From Branchiostoma floridae (lineage: Eukaryota; Chordata; Leptocardii; Amphioxiformes; Branchiostomatidae), in contig NC_049997.1 of assembly GCF_000003815.2 (NCBI RefSeq), positions 13,394,261 through 13,458,260 of the forward strand: a stretch of DNA of 64,000 nt, given 5' to 3'. The translations under genes and the position numbers were made by a program. The first letter of the stretch is position 1, and every line of letters begins with the position of its first letter. The notes beneath the pieces were generated by a model. It was not told where the DNA came from and did no database searches. It saw only the letters and a program-made list of their open reading frames with translations. Below are positions 1 to 12,000 of this stretch, in pieces.

Positions 1-20
1 GAATGAATGAATGAATGAAT
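1..20. repeat. GAAT tetranucleotide microsatellite
   Basis: Five perfect GAAT units at the window edge, inside the intron before the first visible HS1BP3 exon. The array may continue to the left. Confidence 0.8.
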
Positions 21-95
21 CCTAGCAACAGAATTTATGTCTTCAATGCCTCCTGAAAGCAGACACTTAAGACATCAACCTTTTCCTACCGACAG

Positions 96-262
96 CTCTC
101 CACAAGAGTCTAGATGAGAAGTTCTCGGGTACAGCCCTGCCCGCCCTGCCGTCCCGCATGGTACTGAAGTCCTCGGCTGCGGTGATTAAAGAGAGAAGAA
201 ACGCCTGTGACACCTTCCTCAGGTTTGTCGCACGGACTCCCAAACTGGCGACATGTCCAGAG
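96..262 (+). CDS. HS1BP3: HS1BP3 exon: C-terminal half of PX domain
   Basis: The acceptor is a pyrimidine-rich tract ending CGACAG (95) and the donor is GAG|GTGTGA. The exon begins with two bases that complete a codon and then reads LHKSLDEKFSG..LPALPSRM..., matching the end of the HS1BP3 PX domain (FYQKLSSRY...LPPLPRK). The last residues, CPE, join LLEFLG of the next exon exactly as in the human protein. It is an open frame on the plus strand; the longer open frame on the minus strand here is a shadow. Confidence 0.85.
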
Positions 263-2141
263 GTGTGACAATCGTTTTCTTTATATTGAATCATAAATAG
301 ATTAGTTTCTTAGATTTTTAGATACTAGTAACTCATGTAGTGTTCTGTTCTGTATGTGTTGTATGTACAAGTTGCCAAACACTGTATCCTCTACAGTTGT
401 CGTGCCATAAAGTTCTTCTTCTTCTTAAATAGAATGCCAAAGTTTTGCATGGCAAAATGTAAACTCGGATGCATTTCTATTCCATATACTGTAAAATTAA
501 TGTAGAAACTTTCACAGTGGTTTGATGTGAGTTTCCGAGAACATTTTTCCATGGCAGTAAGACTACATGGTGCTATCGCGAACTTAAAACCACCGTGACA
601 AGTCCTTTTTCCCGCTACCGCGAAATTAAATCCTCAGACGCAAACTTAAATGCATTTACAGTAGTAACGTTAGCAAAGAAATTTGAAATAAAAGCACCAC
701 CTAGTGCCTATCAATGGTACCACAGGCTGTGAATGTAGAGGACTATAACGATAGGCAACTTCATGATTTATGATAGATATTAAGCAAAAGTTTAATAAAA
801 AGGCTAGATCTTTTCTTCACAGTACTTTTAAAATTAAAGATTAAAGAATGATTTATTGAATGTGCCTCTCTGTTAGCTATCGATCAATGGAAATAATCAG
901 AAAGCACTTCTCATGTTTCTACTCAACAGCTTTTGGAGTTTCTCGGAGTGAGCAAGTCCAAGGCCACCTACTACTTAAGAAGAGCAGAAGCCAAGATCGC
1001 TCCATCTCAGGCGGAAAATAAAGAAGACATCTTTGAAGAGAAGCCCGCCAATGACGAGCCTACCAAACCCCAAAATGTGCAAGACTTGTCGAAGAAAGTG
1101 GACATATTTGGCGGTGATGTTGTAGACGAAGCGGATGTCGACCTGTTTGGACAGACGTCATCGAGTACGACAGTAGACGATGAACTGTTTGGGGCAGCAC
1201 CGGTCAAGAAGGTTGATGTCACAAGGTCACAAGTGGTCAAGTTGTTCGGAGAAGAAGATGATGAAGACCAAGAGTTGTTCATTCCTGAGGGAGCTCGTGT
1301 GGAAGCCAAGCCAGAACCAACTGTAGAGGTTTGTTTGTTTGTTTTGTTTGTGTTGCTTTTTGTTATTTGATTTCTGGAAAAAGTGCTTAACCATTATCCG
1401 CCTAAATGTTGAAAAGTACATTTCCGTAGCAACTTCCTTCTTCATAACCTTTTCCATATGTCTGTTCTGCCCATTAGGTAATGGAGAGCATTATTGACTT
1501 TTATTGAAGAATAGAGAATTCTCCTTCCTTCATACACCAGAGAAGTGTTGCTCAATTGCAATACTATGCCTACCTGCCTAAGTGCCTAGGCCAGTGACTG
1601 GCCCCTTGCTCCCTCCGTGATATTTCTCCAGACTGCACGATTCGTCGCACTCATCTCCGCCAACTTTATACTCTGTCCAATGTCCGATGCAATACTTTGT
1701 TGCAACCAAATTTGGATCATCAGATATATGGATTGGAAACAAAGAAAAAAATATGTGGCGTAGTAATGCTCCTAGTGATGCACATGAGAACTGCAATATA
1801 CTAGTAGAAATATTGCTCACTGTATGAATCCCTTCCATCAGGTTGAGGATAACACAGATCTTCTCACCATCGAAGACGACTTGGACAAACTTCTCAACGT
1901 CTCAAAAGAGAAACCAAAGCCATCGCCAAAGCCATCGCCAAAGCCACGCCCCATACCTGCCCCGAGACCCGGGAAGAAGCCGCCGACCGCGCCCAAACCG
2001 AGCCTCACCAAAGCGGCCCGCTCGTCTGAAGATCTTTCCGGAGGTCAGGTCAGGACGGTAGAGTCCATGGGAGATGATGACATCATGAAGTACATACAGA
2101 CGGAGTCTAGTCAGCAGGATGATGATCTTAATCTTTTCTAA
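96..2141 (+). CDS. HS1BP3: HS1BP3 homologue (HCLS1-binding protein 3, PX domain), 3' part of gene, three exons
   Basis: Three plus-strand exons (96-262, 930-1328, 1842-2141) join in phase and encode about 287 C-terminal residues. Order: second half of a PX (phosphoinositide-binding) domain; an acidic linker with four IFG/LFG motifs (DIFGG, DLFGQ, ELFGA, KLFGE); a DDLDKLL segment; a Pro-Lys-rich stretch; and a C-terminus with DIMKYIQ and a final LNLF. Compared from memory with human HS1BP3, the same order occurs: ...LLEFLG, then VEEDLDQIL, a PKPKP-rich stretch, DILQYIQ, and terminal SLF. Family members bind HCLS1 and phosphoinositide membranes and have been linked to lipid and autophagosome regulation. 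The 5' exons with the N-terminal half of the PX domain lie left of the window. The gene converges on the patatin gene. The family call is confident; one-to-one orthology is not proven here. Confidence 0.88.
330..426 (+). mobile_element. Probable 3' end of a LINE-type retrotransposon
   Basis: A block ending ATAAAGTTCTTCTTCTTCTT resembles the 3' tail of non-LTR elements that terminate in a TTC microsatellite. A similar end (AATAAAGGTCTTCATTCTTC) occurs at 18593-18621. No coding part remains. Confidence 0.4.
487..663. mobile_element. MITE, TACTGTAAAT family, copy 1
   Basis: The ends are TACTGTAAAA and ATTTACAGTA. The interior has alternating 'reference to CGCGAA' blocks such as CCGCTACCGCGAAATTAAAT and matches, in opposite orientation, the element at 53511-53722. 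It lies in the HS1BP3 intron. No coding capacity. Confidence 0.7.
930..1328 (+). CDS. HS1BP3: HS1BP3 exon: end of PX domain and acidic LFG-repeat linker
   Basis: Acceptor TCAACAG|CTT, donor GAG|GTTTGT, 133 codons, phase 0 at both ends. It starts LLEFLGVSKSK and continues into an acidic region with IFG/LFG motifs about every 20 residues. Reading past the donor gives only a short T-rich tail and a stop, so the splice is preferred. Confidence 0.85.
1842..2141 (+). CDS. HS1BP3: HS1BP3 terminal coding exon
   Basis: Acceptor TTCCATCAG|GTT; the stop TAA is at 2139-2141; 99 residues. It contains a Lys/Pro repeat (three PKPSP-type units) typical of SH3 ligands, then a Ser-rich segment and the conserved DIMKYIQ end motif. 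Confidence 0.88.
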   Translation, partial: VEDNTDLLTIEDDLDKLLNVSKEKPKPSPKPSPKPRPIPAPRPGKKPPTAPKPSLTKAARSSEDLSGGQVRTVESMGDDDIMKYIQTESSQQDDDLNLF

Positions 2142-2935
2142 ATCATTTTACAGGCCACAATGATGCCATAACTTCATATCTCTTTCTTGCATTCTTGCAA
2201 AGCTCAAATAGTTTATAATTATCTGAAAAAAAGTTCTGTATTTTGTTGATAGAGGAAAAGAAGCTGTTAACATGTATTATCTTTTTTAATGCTTTTTTAA
2301 AGAATGAGAGTCTGTTTTTAAACTTTTTTTAAATTGTGCAATTGTTATTTGTAACTGTTATCTGTAACATAGATGGTATAACTTTCTATAGGAATAGTCT
2401 CAGTTAGGCTCCGGCTGTTTTTGTTTTATTTACTTTTTTTTTTAGTTGGTTTAGGAATAATCTTTTCAGAAAGTGTAACGTTACATGTGCATTATATCAA
2501 AATTGAATGTGCAATATTTCATGAACCATGGTCAATATACAAAGTATAATACAGACAAAATGAATTAAATGTATGGAAATGTCTCTAAAATGTTCCTTTA
2601 AATAATGTCAATAGCAAAGTGTCAAATGTTTGCTTTTACATTTAGCCTGATGATATATCAGTATTTGAATATATTTGTACCTCGTATTCAAACTCCAATA
2701 CTACATGTCCCCATGACTTTCATAATTTGTAACGTTACCGCAGTAAATTAGGTATAACAGGTCAACGCCTGTTTTCAGTATTAGATGATGTGCAATGTCT
2801 TTGCATGAAGAAAGCCATGTTTAGACTCCACTAAGGCAACATTTACAGCAAGTAAATTCTATTGATGACATTGGTGTGTGTATATGTTGATTTTTGCTTG
2901 TTTTCAGGAAAATAAACTCCGGCATTGGTCAACAT
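2142..2935 (+). other. Probable HS1BP3 3' UTR with polyadenylation signal
   Basis: AT-rich sequence without credible coding follows the HS1BP3 stop. A canonical AATAAA stands at 2911-2916, about 770 bp after the stop, and is the best candidate for the poly(A) signal. The transcript end is inferred. Confidence 0.45.
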
Positions 2936-3159
2936 ACTGAAAATGGAAATGCATTGAACAAAGCTAATGCCTTGCAGATGCAGACATGAATGGAGATGTG
3001 CCCTGGTATTAACTTACTAGTTTTGTGACCTAAGTTGGTTCTAAAATCTGAGGTGTCTACAAAAATCAGCCTAAGTTGTGCAAGAAAATATGGGGAGGGG
3101 AGCTTCCTAAATTATGTTGTTGTTTCTATATAAAACAGGGACGGGATTGTGTACCTGTG

Positions 3160-3780
3160 TGTGGACGGTGTTCAGCACCAGAGACAGGTTTGTTAACAAA
3201 GCTGTGTGGATGGTGTTCAGCACCAGGGACAGGTTAATTTACCTAGCTGTGTGGATGGTGTTCAGCACCAAGGACAGGTTTGTTCACCTAGCTGTGTGGA
3301 TGGTGTTCAGCACCAAGGACATGTTTGTTTACCTAGCTGTGTGGATGGTGTTCAGCACCAAGGACATGTTTGTTTACCTAGCTGTGTGGACGGCGTTCAG
3401 CACCAAGGACATGTTTGTTTACCTAGCTGTGTGGATGGTGTTCAGCACCAAGGACATGTTTGTTTACCTAGCTGTGTGGACGGCGTTCAGCACCAAGGAC
3501 AGGTTTGTTTACCTAGCTGTGTGGATGGTGTTCAGCACCAAGGACAGGTTTGTTTACCTAGCTGTGTGGATGGTGTTCAGCACCAAGGACAGGTTTGTTT
3601 ACCTAGCTGTGTGGATGGTGTTCAGCACCAAGGACAGGTTTGTTCACCTAGCTGTGTGGATGGTGTTCAGCACCAAGGACATGTTTGTTTACCTAGCTGT
3701 GTGGACGGCGTTCAGCACCAAGGACAGGTTTGTTTACCTAGCTGTGTGGATGGTGTTCAGCACCAAGGACAGGCGCATTT
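3160..3780 (+). repeat. 45-bp minisatellite, about 13.5 copies
   Basis: The unit is GTGTGGATGGTGTTCAGCAC followed by CAAGGACAGGTTTGTTTACCTAGCT, repeated head to tail with few substitutions (GGATGGT/GGACGGC, CAGG/CATG, TTTACC/TTCACC). Because 45 is a multiple of three and the unit lacks stops in two frames, two long overlapping open frames (about 3114-3791 and 3206-3802) run across it. These follow from the repeat and are not evidence of a gene. No splice context or homology supports translation. Confidence 0.92.
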
Positions 3781-3802
3781 TCCTTATGTAGACGATGAAT
3801 AA

Positions 3803-6026
3803 GTGCAGGAATCATTTCATACACCTAGCCGTGGCGACTGTAAGCGAGTAAACAGTAAACAGGGCTATCTAACATGGTTCCAACATTTGATGTGTGTCGT
3901 CCCCCTCCCCAACTATAGCGCAACCCTGATATCGATGCAACAAAGTTATAGCTCCGAATTTGGCAGAGGCGATAAAAAGAGAAACTCTGAGCTAGATTAG
4001 AATGGATATAACGCAATTTACTAACTGTGTCACATACCAACAAACTTCAGTCAAGTACAAATGCCCCATGGACGCGTTTTTACGACACCGTTTTAGTTGG
4101 ATTCCTTACAGTCTCACAGCGACCCCTAGTGATCAGAATGCAAAATGCAGATCTTTCGTTGATATAGGGAAGACAAAACGTGAAGTTGATTGGCTAACGC
4201 GGAGTCTGTTGCTAATTCAATTGGAGAAAGCTAACCAACATCAGATAGGTGTGTTTGATACGCTACGTACCATTTGTTAACGTGAGTAACATCTCTACCA
4301 GTCAGAAAGCTTAGGACGTTACCAAGTTGACCAATCACAGATAAGAAATCAAAAATCTTTCCAGCTGGAATAATTGTAATAATATTGCTGTCCGCAAGCC
4401 GACCCTTCGGTATCATTACACCATTGTGCTTAGATTACAGCTATTGTTGTCATTTTCAGTACATTTGTATTGCCAAAGAATTTATGTAAATTTTGTAGAT
4501 AACATCAGCATTGATTTTTACCTGAATAAATATACGTATCATTCAGATAGCAACATATGTGAAGTGAGATGATGAATTGACGCCTAAATTAGAATGATAA
4601 ATGAGTCCCTCATTTGCATGATTAAGGAGAAAATGTATCTTGTACAACAACGCCTAGTACTTATGTAAGGGTGTGGTTGGTCGTGACCTTGACTCGAAGG
4701 CGTCCCTTACAGAGTTCGTAGGATAGTTGAAGGTCTTATGGTGTGTGCGACAACCAAGGACGACAGAAGCCAGAGCTTACATGGAAGACGTGTCTGTATT
4801 CTCCCTCTCTCCAAAGCAGAACTCTACATCTCTCTTCTCCTCTCCAGACTACACTGAGTACATGGGTTCTATTTCCCTATTTATATGTTTCCTATCCGCC
4901 TACACACATATTTCTCAGAAAAAGGTACATTCTTTCTCTTTACATCATCATGAGTCACTTCCTTAGTAGTTTCTAAGATGCTACTGGATAGTCCCCTGAC
5001 CATGCCCATATATGGTTGTGTCCACCGGAGATGTACAGGGAAAGGCAAGCCCTCCTGGGTAGAAATGTCGTTATGTCTCTTCAAGGGTCATTACTCGTGG
5101 CTGTCATCAGAACGCCTACTCTTGCCCTGAGTCCTTCTCAGAAGAGGTCAGAGTTACCAATGCTTTTCTAGCTAGAGTTAAGATATGTTAAAAGTACCAG
5201 GACCTTAGCTAAGTTACAGTATAGACTATAGTACAGGGGCACCCTGTTACACTTACATGTATGTACAGCACAGTAATACAGTACAATTTCTACACACAAT
5301 CTAATTACACCGGTAACTTGTACTGTCTTACTTCTCTCTAGGACCACTACCAAGTGCTTCTCTTATAGAAAGTTCATGTGCACAGTATAAATAGACCTTG
5401 TTTTGTCTAACAACTCTCCACTGGCGCAACGAATAGTGCACGCAACCGGCTCACGGCCAGGCGTGGCGTACGTACCACATACTTACACCTTGTGTAACCT
5501 TGAGTGACGTGCGTTGACGTACGTTGAGACGTAGACGTATTCCCTCCCTACTCAGAAAAAACGAGGCGGATGTGACCTCCAAAAAGCACGTACGGTCGGT
5601 TGTGCGCTTAGCTTTATACAGAGAGTTCATGCACAAAGTATAAAATGCACCTTGTCTTACTCGTTTCCAGTACCAGTGTCCTGTTTTCCCGTTATACATG
5701 ATACAAATACAACTTAAAACTATCTACAACCACTGTTTTTGCATATACAGTCTTTGCACACACTGAACTTAGTATGTATTTACTATACTTTGTCTTTAAA
5801 CTGTACCATATTCCATCCGCACCTACTTACATGCCAAATCTTATAACAATCTACCAATAGCTCCTTGACTTATGCTGTTAACCCTCAACCACATTACGCT
5901 ACAAAAACAGAACCTTCTTGGCGAACGTAAAAACAAAAACGACCATAATAAGATATCATAGAAAATCAAGCCAGCTTCCATGGCAAAAATCATGACCAAA
6001 AGGTCGTTATTTCAATCCGTTTCGTA
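3803..6026. other. Intergenic, no gene seen
   Basis: This is the space between the minisatellite and the last exon of the patatin gene. I find only short open frames with poor start context and no recognisable domain. The part nearest 6026 must contain the patatin 3' UTR; I saw no TTTATT (minus-strand AATAAA) close to the stop. Confidence 0.5.
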
Positions 6027-6200
6027 TTACTGCGGGAGGCTTCTCCTTGGAGCAAAAAGAACGTAGCTCCGAATCGTCTTCCAGTTGTCTTTTCTCTCCT
6101 TGAGGTTGTTGTCTTTGATGTAGGTTCGGAGAAAGGCCCGAGCTCCAATCGCTCCTTGCTGTTGATGGAGGACAGACATTTTTTTCGTCAGTTGATCAGC
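6027..6200 (-). CDS. Patatin gene terminal coding exon
   Basis: Acceptor TATTGAAG|GCT, 57 codons, stop TAA at 6027-6029. It encodes a basic tail (ADQLTKKMSVL ... RSYVLFAPRRSLPQ). It lies 2.5 kb from the previous exon, so this link is the least certain splice of the gene. Confidence 0.6.
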   Translation of the reverse strand, partial: ADQLTKKMSVLHQQQGAIGARAFLRTYIKDNNLKERKDNWKTIRSYVLFAPRRSLPQ

Positions 6201-9014
6201 CTTCAATAAGATGATGATAATAAATTTCCAACAAACTACAACTGGCAGTTCAAAGTCAATGCTTTTTATCTGTGTACTGCCTGGTCCGTCTATCGATCTT
6301 TCAAGTATACAATACAAATGTGGTCATACTCACTGAGCGACTTTTTACACCAAACTCCTGCACATCTACTTAACTCCTTGCATAGCACAATGCTTAAAGC
6401 TATCTAGCGAGGTGCCCCTACTGTATTTGGTGAAAGCGAGTTCCATGCTACATAATCATAAGGAAAAGTGATTTTGAACAATTCGAGCTTTGCTTGTAAC
6501 TATGGCACGTGTAGCCGTAAACGTCCCTTGTTGTTTCCTGATACGTCAATCAGTTTATAATGTTAGTCGTTTTAAACATCATGTATATTCAAGGCACTGT
6601 GTCATGCTTGACTATAAAATCTAAATGACTCAAACCATCAAAAGCTAGAGTTCCACGAACACATATCTTCGCCAAATAAACAATTTTTTTATGAAGATTG
6701 TTGTTTTTGAAATGTTGTTAATTTTGGGAAATAGATATTTAATGAAATGCTTTTGTAATGTGAGTTTTTGAAATTTATGTGTCTTGTTTTGGAATGCAGT
6801 GAATTTATATTGTTTGTGTATTTTTGCCTGCATTTGAAATGCTGGCACAGCTTTTGGTATGTCTGTGTGTGTCTGTCTGTCTGTCTGTGTTTTTTTTGCA
6901 TTTTTGTGGTCAGCATAACTTAAGTATCTTTGGATGGATTGAAATGATATTTGGTATGTGGTATCTTTTTACTTGGACATGGTATGGTTTTCTTTTTTGT
7001 CGGTAGGTTGCAGGAACGTTGGATTTACATGATATTTTGCATATTGTTACTTTTGGTAGAGATGTACATTTTAAATTGTCAATTATGCAAAGTTGGAGTT
7101 AATTAGCATGCTTATTTAGGATGATCTTATTTTAATACAATTAATCTTATTGTCGGACTTATTTACAGGTAACAAGCTGTAGCTTGTATTTTTCAAGTGC
7201 TAACTTTTTATATTAGTGGTTAGAATAGACGTACATTTTATAAGTCTAAAGATAAGCTTAGATGTGAGTGTAAGTACATTATAGTGTGCAGTACTTTCCT
7301 CACATTTTCCGGGAGGCAGCTAGTGTCACAAATTGAACAGAAGTAAGAAACCACACAGTCTCTGATAAGCTAGCATTTGTGGGTTTTCTTCTATCAGGGA
7401 AGAATAGACACAGTAAGACTGGCTAATCTATCAACCATAATGTAAACAAACCCATGCCAGCTGCAGGCTTGCACTCCATTTCAAACCTGCAGACTCCCTG
7501 GGGTTTCTAAGAGAACCATGGTTGTAAGTTATTTCTAAGACCAAATTTGTCAAGCGTTACCACAAGGAAAACATACATGCAAGCAAGTGTATAATGCAAC
7601 TGCATAGTTACTTATTCCTGCCTCCCAATCCCATTGTCAGATACCCTGTGCCTATGTAGTCACTGTGTTCCGAGTTTCCCAACAGGAAAACAATGCTAAG
7701 GTGGCTGAGGATTAACCTATGTACCAGTTGTTAATGTACGGGTCAACCGTAACTAATAGCTGTGGCAGAGAGCATTAAGGCGAGCTTTTGACCTACATCT
7801 AAAGACACCAGCTGTGGCGCACATGTATGTACCACCCTATATGCTTCTGCAGTATATTGCAGTTTATTAAATTTCCCTAAGTAATTATATTAAATAGATA
7901 CTGATTTACATAATTTGCATCTCATTATGTTCATAATCACCTAACAAAAACAAAGAATCCTACAATCCCCTCTGGAGTTATCCTTCGCAAAAGTTACAAA
8001 CTATAAGACCCACTGCAGTTCCAAATAAGCTGCTAGGTGGCCCAAAATTACACCATTTACTCCTAGTCCCAACAGCTATCCACCACTTAAAAATCATGAG
8101 CCTGGCACTTCTGGAAAATTTAGGCGGAAACTTTGACGCTCACTTGCAGTACCAAAACAAGTCGCCAGGAGGCCCATTATCGATTTTGACCTTCCTTTCT
8201 GTGTCCCCTACCTATCAACCAAATATATTAACCATCCATCAAGAACATCTCGAGTTATCTTGCATACAGACAAACGCACTTACATACAAAGCCAGCTACA
8301 GCACCATAGGTAAAAGCTAGCTAAACCAATATCGCACATGACCACAACCGCTACACACCTGCCGAATATCGTGGAAATCGCCCAGCTGCGTTTTGACTTA
8401 TGCTTCCCGAAAAAAAAACTCGAAAACAATAACAACTTCGCTACTGTACCATAGGAAAACGCCAGGTAAACCATTTTCGAACTAGGCATATCTTTTGACA
8501 ACCTCTACACACCTGCAAAAAATCAAAAACTCCCAACCTCAATTTCTCGAGTTATATGCTGTTGACCTACATACAGACCCAAGTCGACAAAAACATAATC
8601 TTCGCTGGCGAAGATAACAAGTTAAACGTAAGGGATCAGCTAACATCTGTAGCATACATGTACTTGTCACCATATGTAGCTTGTTTAAAACTCTACCTTG
8701 AACAGAAAGAGTTTGTCCTCATCCTCCAAGTCAAAATCTGTTGTATTGACGTAGTCGCTGTCCACGCCGATGCACCTCTTCACATCCTGGTCCTGCAATG
8801 CAATTTTCATTTCAATCAAAAATTTATGCGCCAGAAATTTACTCTTCATAGAATCTATTATGTTACAAAACTGAGAGAAATGCATGGATAGAAATGATAA
8901 TGTTTTACTATTTTATTCAAAAAAAAAAAAAACTTCAAATGATTATGAAATACCCCTCCAAAAATGCTAATAGGTATGCGGTGTTTATTGTTTGTTTGTT
9001 CGTGTTTATTTCTT

Positions 9015-9057
<43 letters not shown>

Positions 9058-12000
9058 ATTCGTGCGTGCGCGCGCGCCTGTGTGTGTGTGTGAGACAGAG
9101 AGAGAGAGAGAGTACGCATGGGTGAGAGTCAGTATGTGTACACGTTGATGTTGCCGGTGACAACTTAGTACAATCATTTGTTGTGATCCCCACAAATTTC
9201 ACCCATGTTCTGAATATCAACAAAAAAAAACAGTACCGACCTTGCTGTAGGCTCTCTTCCCCATGACATCCAGTAGTTTCACGTACTTTAAGGTGTAATC
9301 TCCCAGCCCCACAGTCTCTTCCTCCATACAGCGTGTCAGCCAGCTGTAGCCCTTGTTGGCGAAGAACTCGTGGATCTCCTGGTACGACAACTATTTACCA
9401 GGAGATTTGTATAAAAAGGTAAAATTGCACATCATCGACTTTAATTTCTCAAAACTACAAATAAATGATTTTGTATATCCCTACATGGATGAATAGGCTT
9501 TTTCCAAACCAATCGAAAAATTACGTTTTCAATCTTTGACCATATTGGCCATTGCTGACAGTTCTAGTCGATAAGTTAGCATTCGAGTTACAGATAAATC
9601 AAATACTTGACGATGACAAAGACCAGAATGGTTATAAAAATCCCTTTCTTTTAATGAAATAACGAATGATCTTTACATCAATGTTTACGTCCATGTTTAC
9701 CGTTATGTAACGTTACATCTAAGAATTTTTTTTCTGAAGCAAGACGGGAGAATTTCAGAAAAAAATTCTGCTTACCCAAATTCTCCACTGCCAATCTCGA
9801 GAGCTCCAGTCTTTGTCAGATTACATTTCAACCTTACTTTGCAATCATTTCTATACAATTCAAACTTTGCAGCTAAGGGCGCATTGAACAGAGAAGTCTA
9901 TGCAAAATTCACACTAGAAAAGATCCAAACTGTGACTTGATAGTATGATAAATATTAACCTGTCCATCTTTGTCGGCATCCATTTGGTCGAAGAGTTTGT
10001 CAACTTTGTAGGCCTCACCAAAAAGTTTCTTCTTGTCTTCTTCCTCCATAGAGCTGTCGCCTGCCTATAGGATATTTCATTATCATATTTGTCATTAATT
10101 TTGTTCGTTATTTTCCATACAAGATAACAAAGGATTACAGATTATCATAAGGGATATTCTACCCTGAACTATAGGGCTATAATTTTGTCTTGGCAATTAC
10201 TTCTCACCCAAATCGCTTTTAAGTTTCACATTTGTCACAAATTGTTAATGAGTGCAATATATCATTCTCCTAAGCAGAGGAACCACAGGCGTATCGAAAC
10301 TCATTGTGGTCACCTCTGCTGTCTGGTGCACTCAGATGAATTACTGACCGCCCTGCTTATGAATATTAATAAGCTTAAACTTATATGGGCAGTCAGCCGT
10401 TGGGGATCGGGCATAGGAGGATGGAGCTATGTAAGACGTAACATGGTTGGCCTATAGCTTCCCAGCGGCCTTTGCGAGATGGCTTTCGTAAACAGAAAGC
10501 CCAAGAAAGGCCTATTCTCTGATTGGCTGACAGCTGTTTTGTGGCGGCAATCACAGTAACCGCTGGTAGACATCCAGACAGCAGGGCCCCAATAGGCTAA
10601 TACCGTTGGGGACCGGGCGTAGCAGGATGGCAATATATTTACCTCAGTAAAAGCTCTGTGTAGCTCGTCCCTGCTGATGGTTGAGTTCTGTTCAGTGTTT
10701 TGCTCCTTCAGACTTGTCAGAAACCTGTCGATGAGGCTGCGCATTTTCTTCCTGTTCTCCATGGCTTCTACGGTCTCAAGCCTCATCTTGTCTTTGTACT
10801 TCCTACGATAACAACACAGATGAACAGTTATAAACTTACCTAAATCCGTCCTGCAAGATGCGTTGGCGCTGGCCTGCCTTCACCAACCAATCACGTCGAG
10901 GCCTACGGCCAAAAGGCAACGTGATTGGTCGGTAACGTTCCCTCCAACAACAGAAGGGGGTATCTGATTGGTTGACGGCTGATTAGCGCTTACGCAGCAG
11001 GGAGGAAAGATCGTATACGTAGGCCGGTATGCAGTGGCATATGAGAGATCATTAGGGAATGGCCACTATCATACATGTTTCTCTCACCTTGCAGTCTCTG
11101 TGTCGGGCCTCTTACTCTCGTATTCTCTTTCTTCCTGGCTCCGACGATCATGGAATTTCCGTTGGAACTTCTCCACATCTTCGTCAGAATACTGAAAAGA
11201 AGCAAAATGTAGCACGTCATTCGAAAATAAAACGACATGCATATTTACAGAAATTTGCTTTCCTTTTTTTCTCTGTGAATCAGTTATACAGTGTCATTTA
11301 TGGACATTGCTTCTTAATTGCCGTAAGTTTACTATCTGCGTTATAGCCGTATGTTTATTATCTGCGTTGGGAAGTGCTCTATACTAAACATACATGTACC
11401 ACATCCTCCTACGCAGGGACATCTAACGACGAAACCGTCTGTCTGGATTTACCCTGCTTTCTTAACCGTCACCCTTCGTTCCTGTGGGCGTCGCCCCTAA
11501 CCAGCTGTCAGCCAATCAGAGAATAGGGCTTTCAGTTTTCAAAAGGGATCTCACATCTCTTGGGCGGTTAAGAACTAAGGGTGACGGTTGAGAAAGCAGG
11601 GTACATCCAGACATGTACAGGCGGTTTCGTCGTTAGATGTCCCTGCGTATGAAGATGATGTACCCATCGCCCTTGTCATATTGAAAACTCATAACTAACA
11701 ACATAACGTGTACTTACGAGCATGACTCCGAGGGTCCTATCCGTGTCGTCTTTATCATAGTGGAAGCGGTTGGACGGGTGCATTATGCTGCTGAGGTTGT
11801 CGAGATTATCCAGCCTGTTGAGGAGAGAATCCTCTTCCTTCATAGACAGCCACCATCCTGGTGCGCAATCATTACAGACATTTATTATGAATATTCACAT
11901 CCATAAGGTTATATGTCAGAGTAGAGACTGCAATCCGAGAGAATCACCGACTCTACCGGTACAGATCCCCATCGGAGACATTTTGAAAATCTTAAGATAA

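Noticed and set aside
3114-3802. Two overlapping open frames of 225 and 198 codons
   Set aside because: They are produced by a 45-bp tandem repeat without stops; no splice sites, homology or codon bias.
8685-8696. Patatin gene ending at the stop at 8685-8687
   Set aside because: A donor (AAG|GTAGAG) precedes it and a phase-compatible exon with a basic tail and stop lies at 6027-6200. Kept only as a possible minor form.
8858-9223. Open frames on both strands across the GT/GA microsatellite
   Set aside because: Low-complexity Cys-Val / Thr-His strings caused by the microsatellite.
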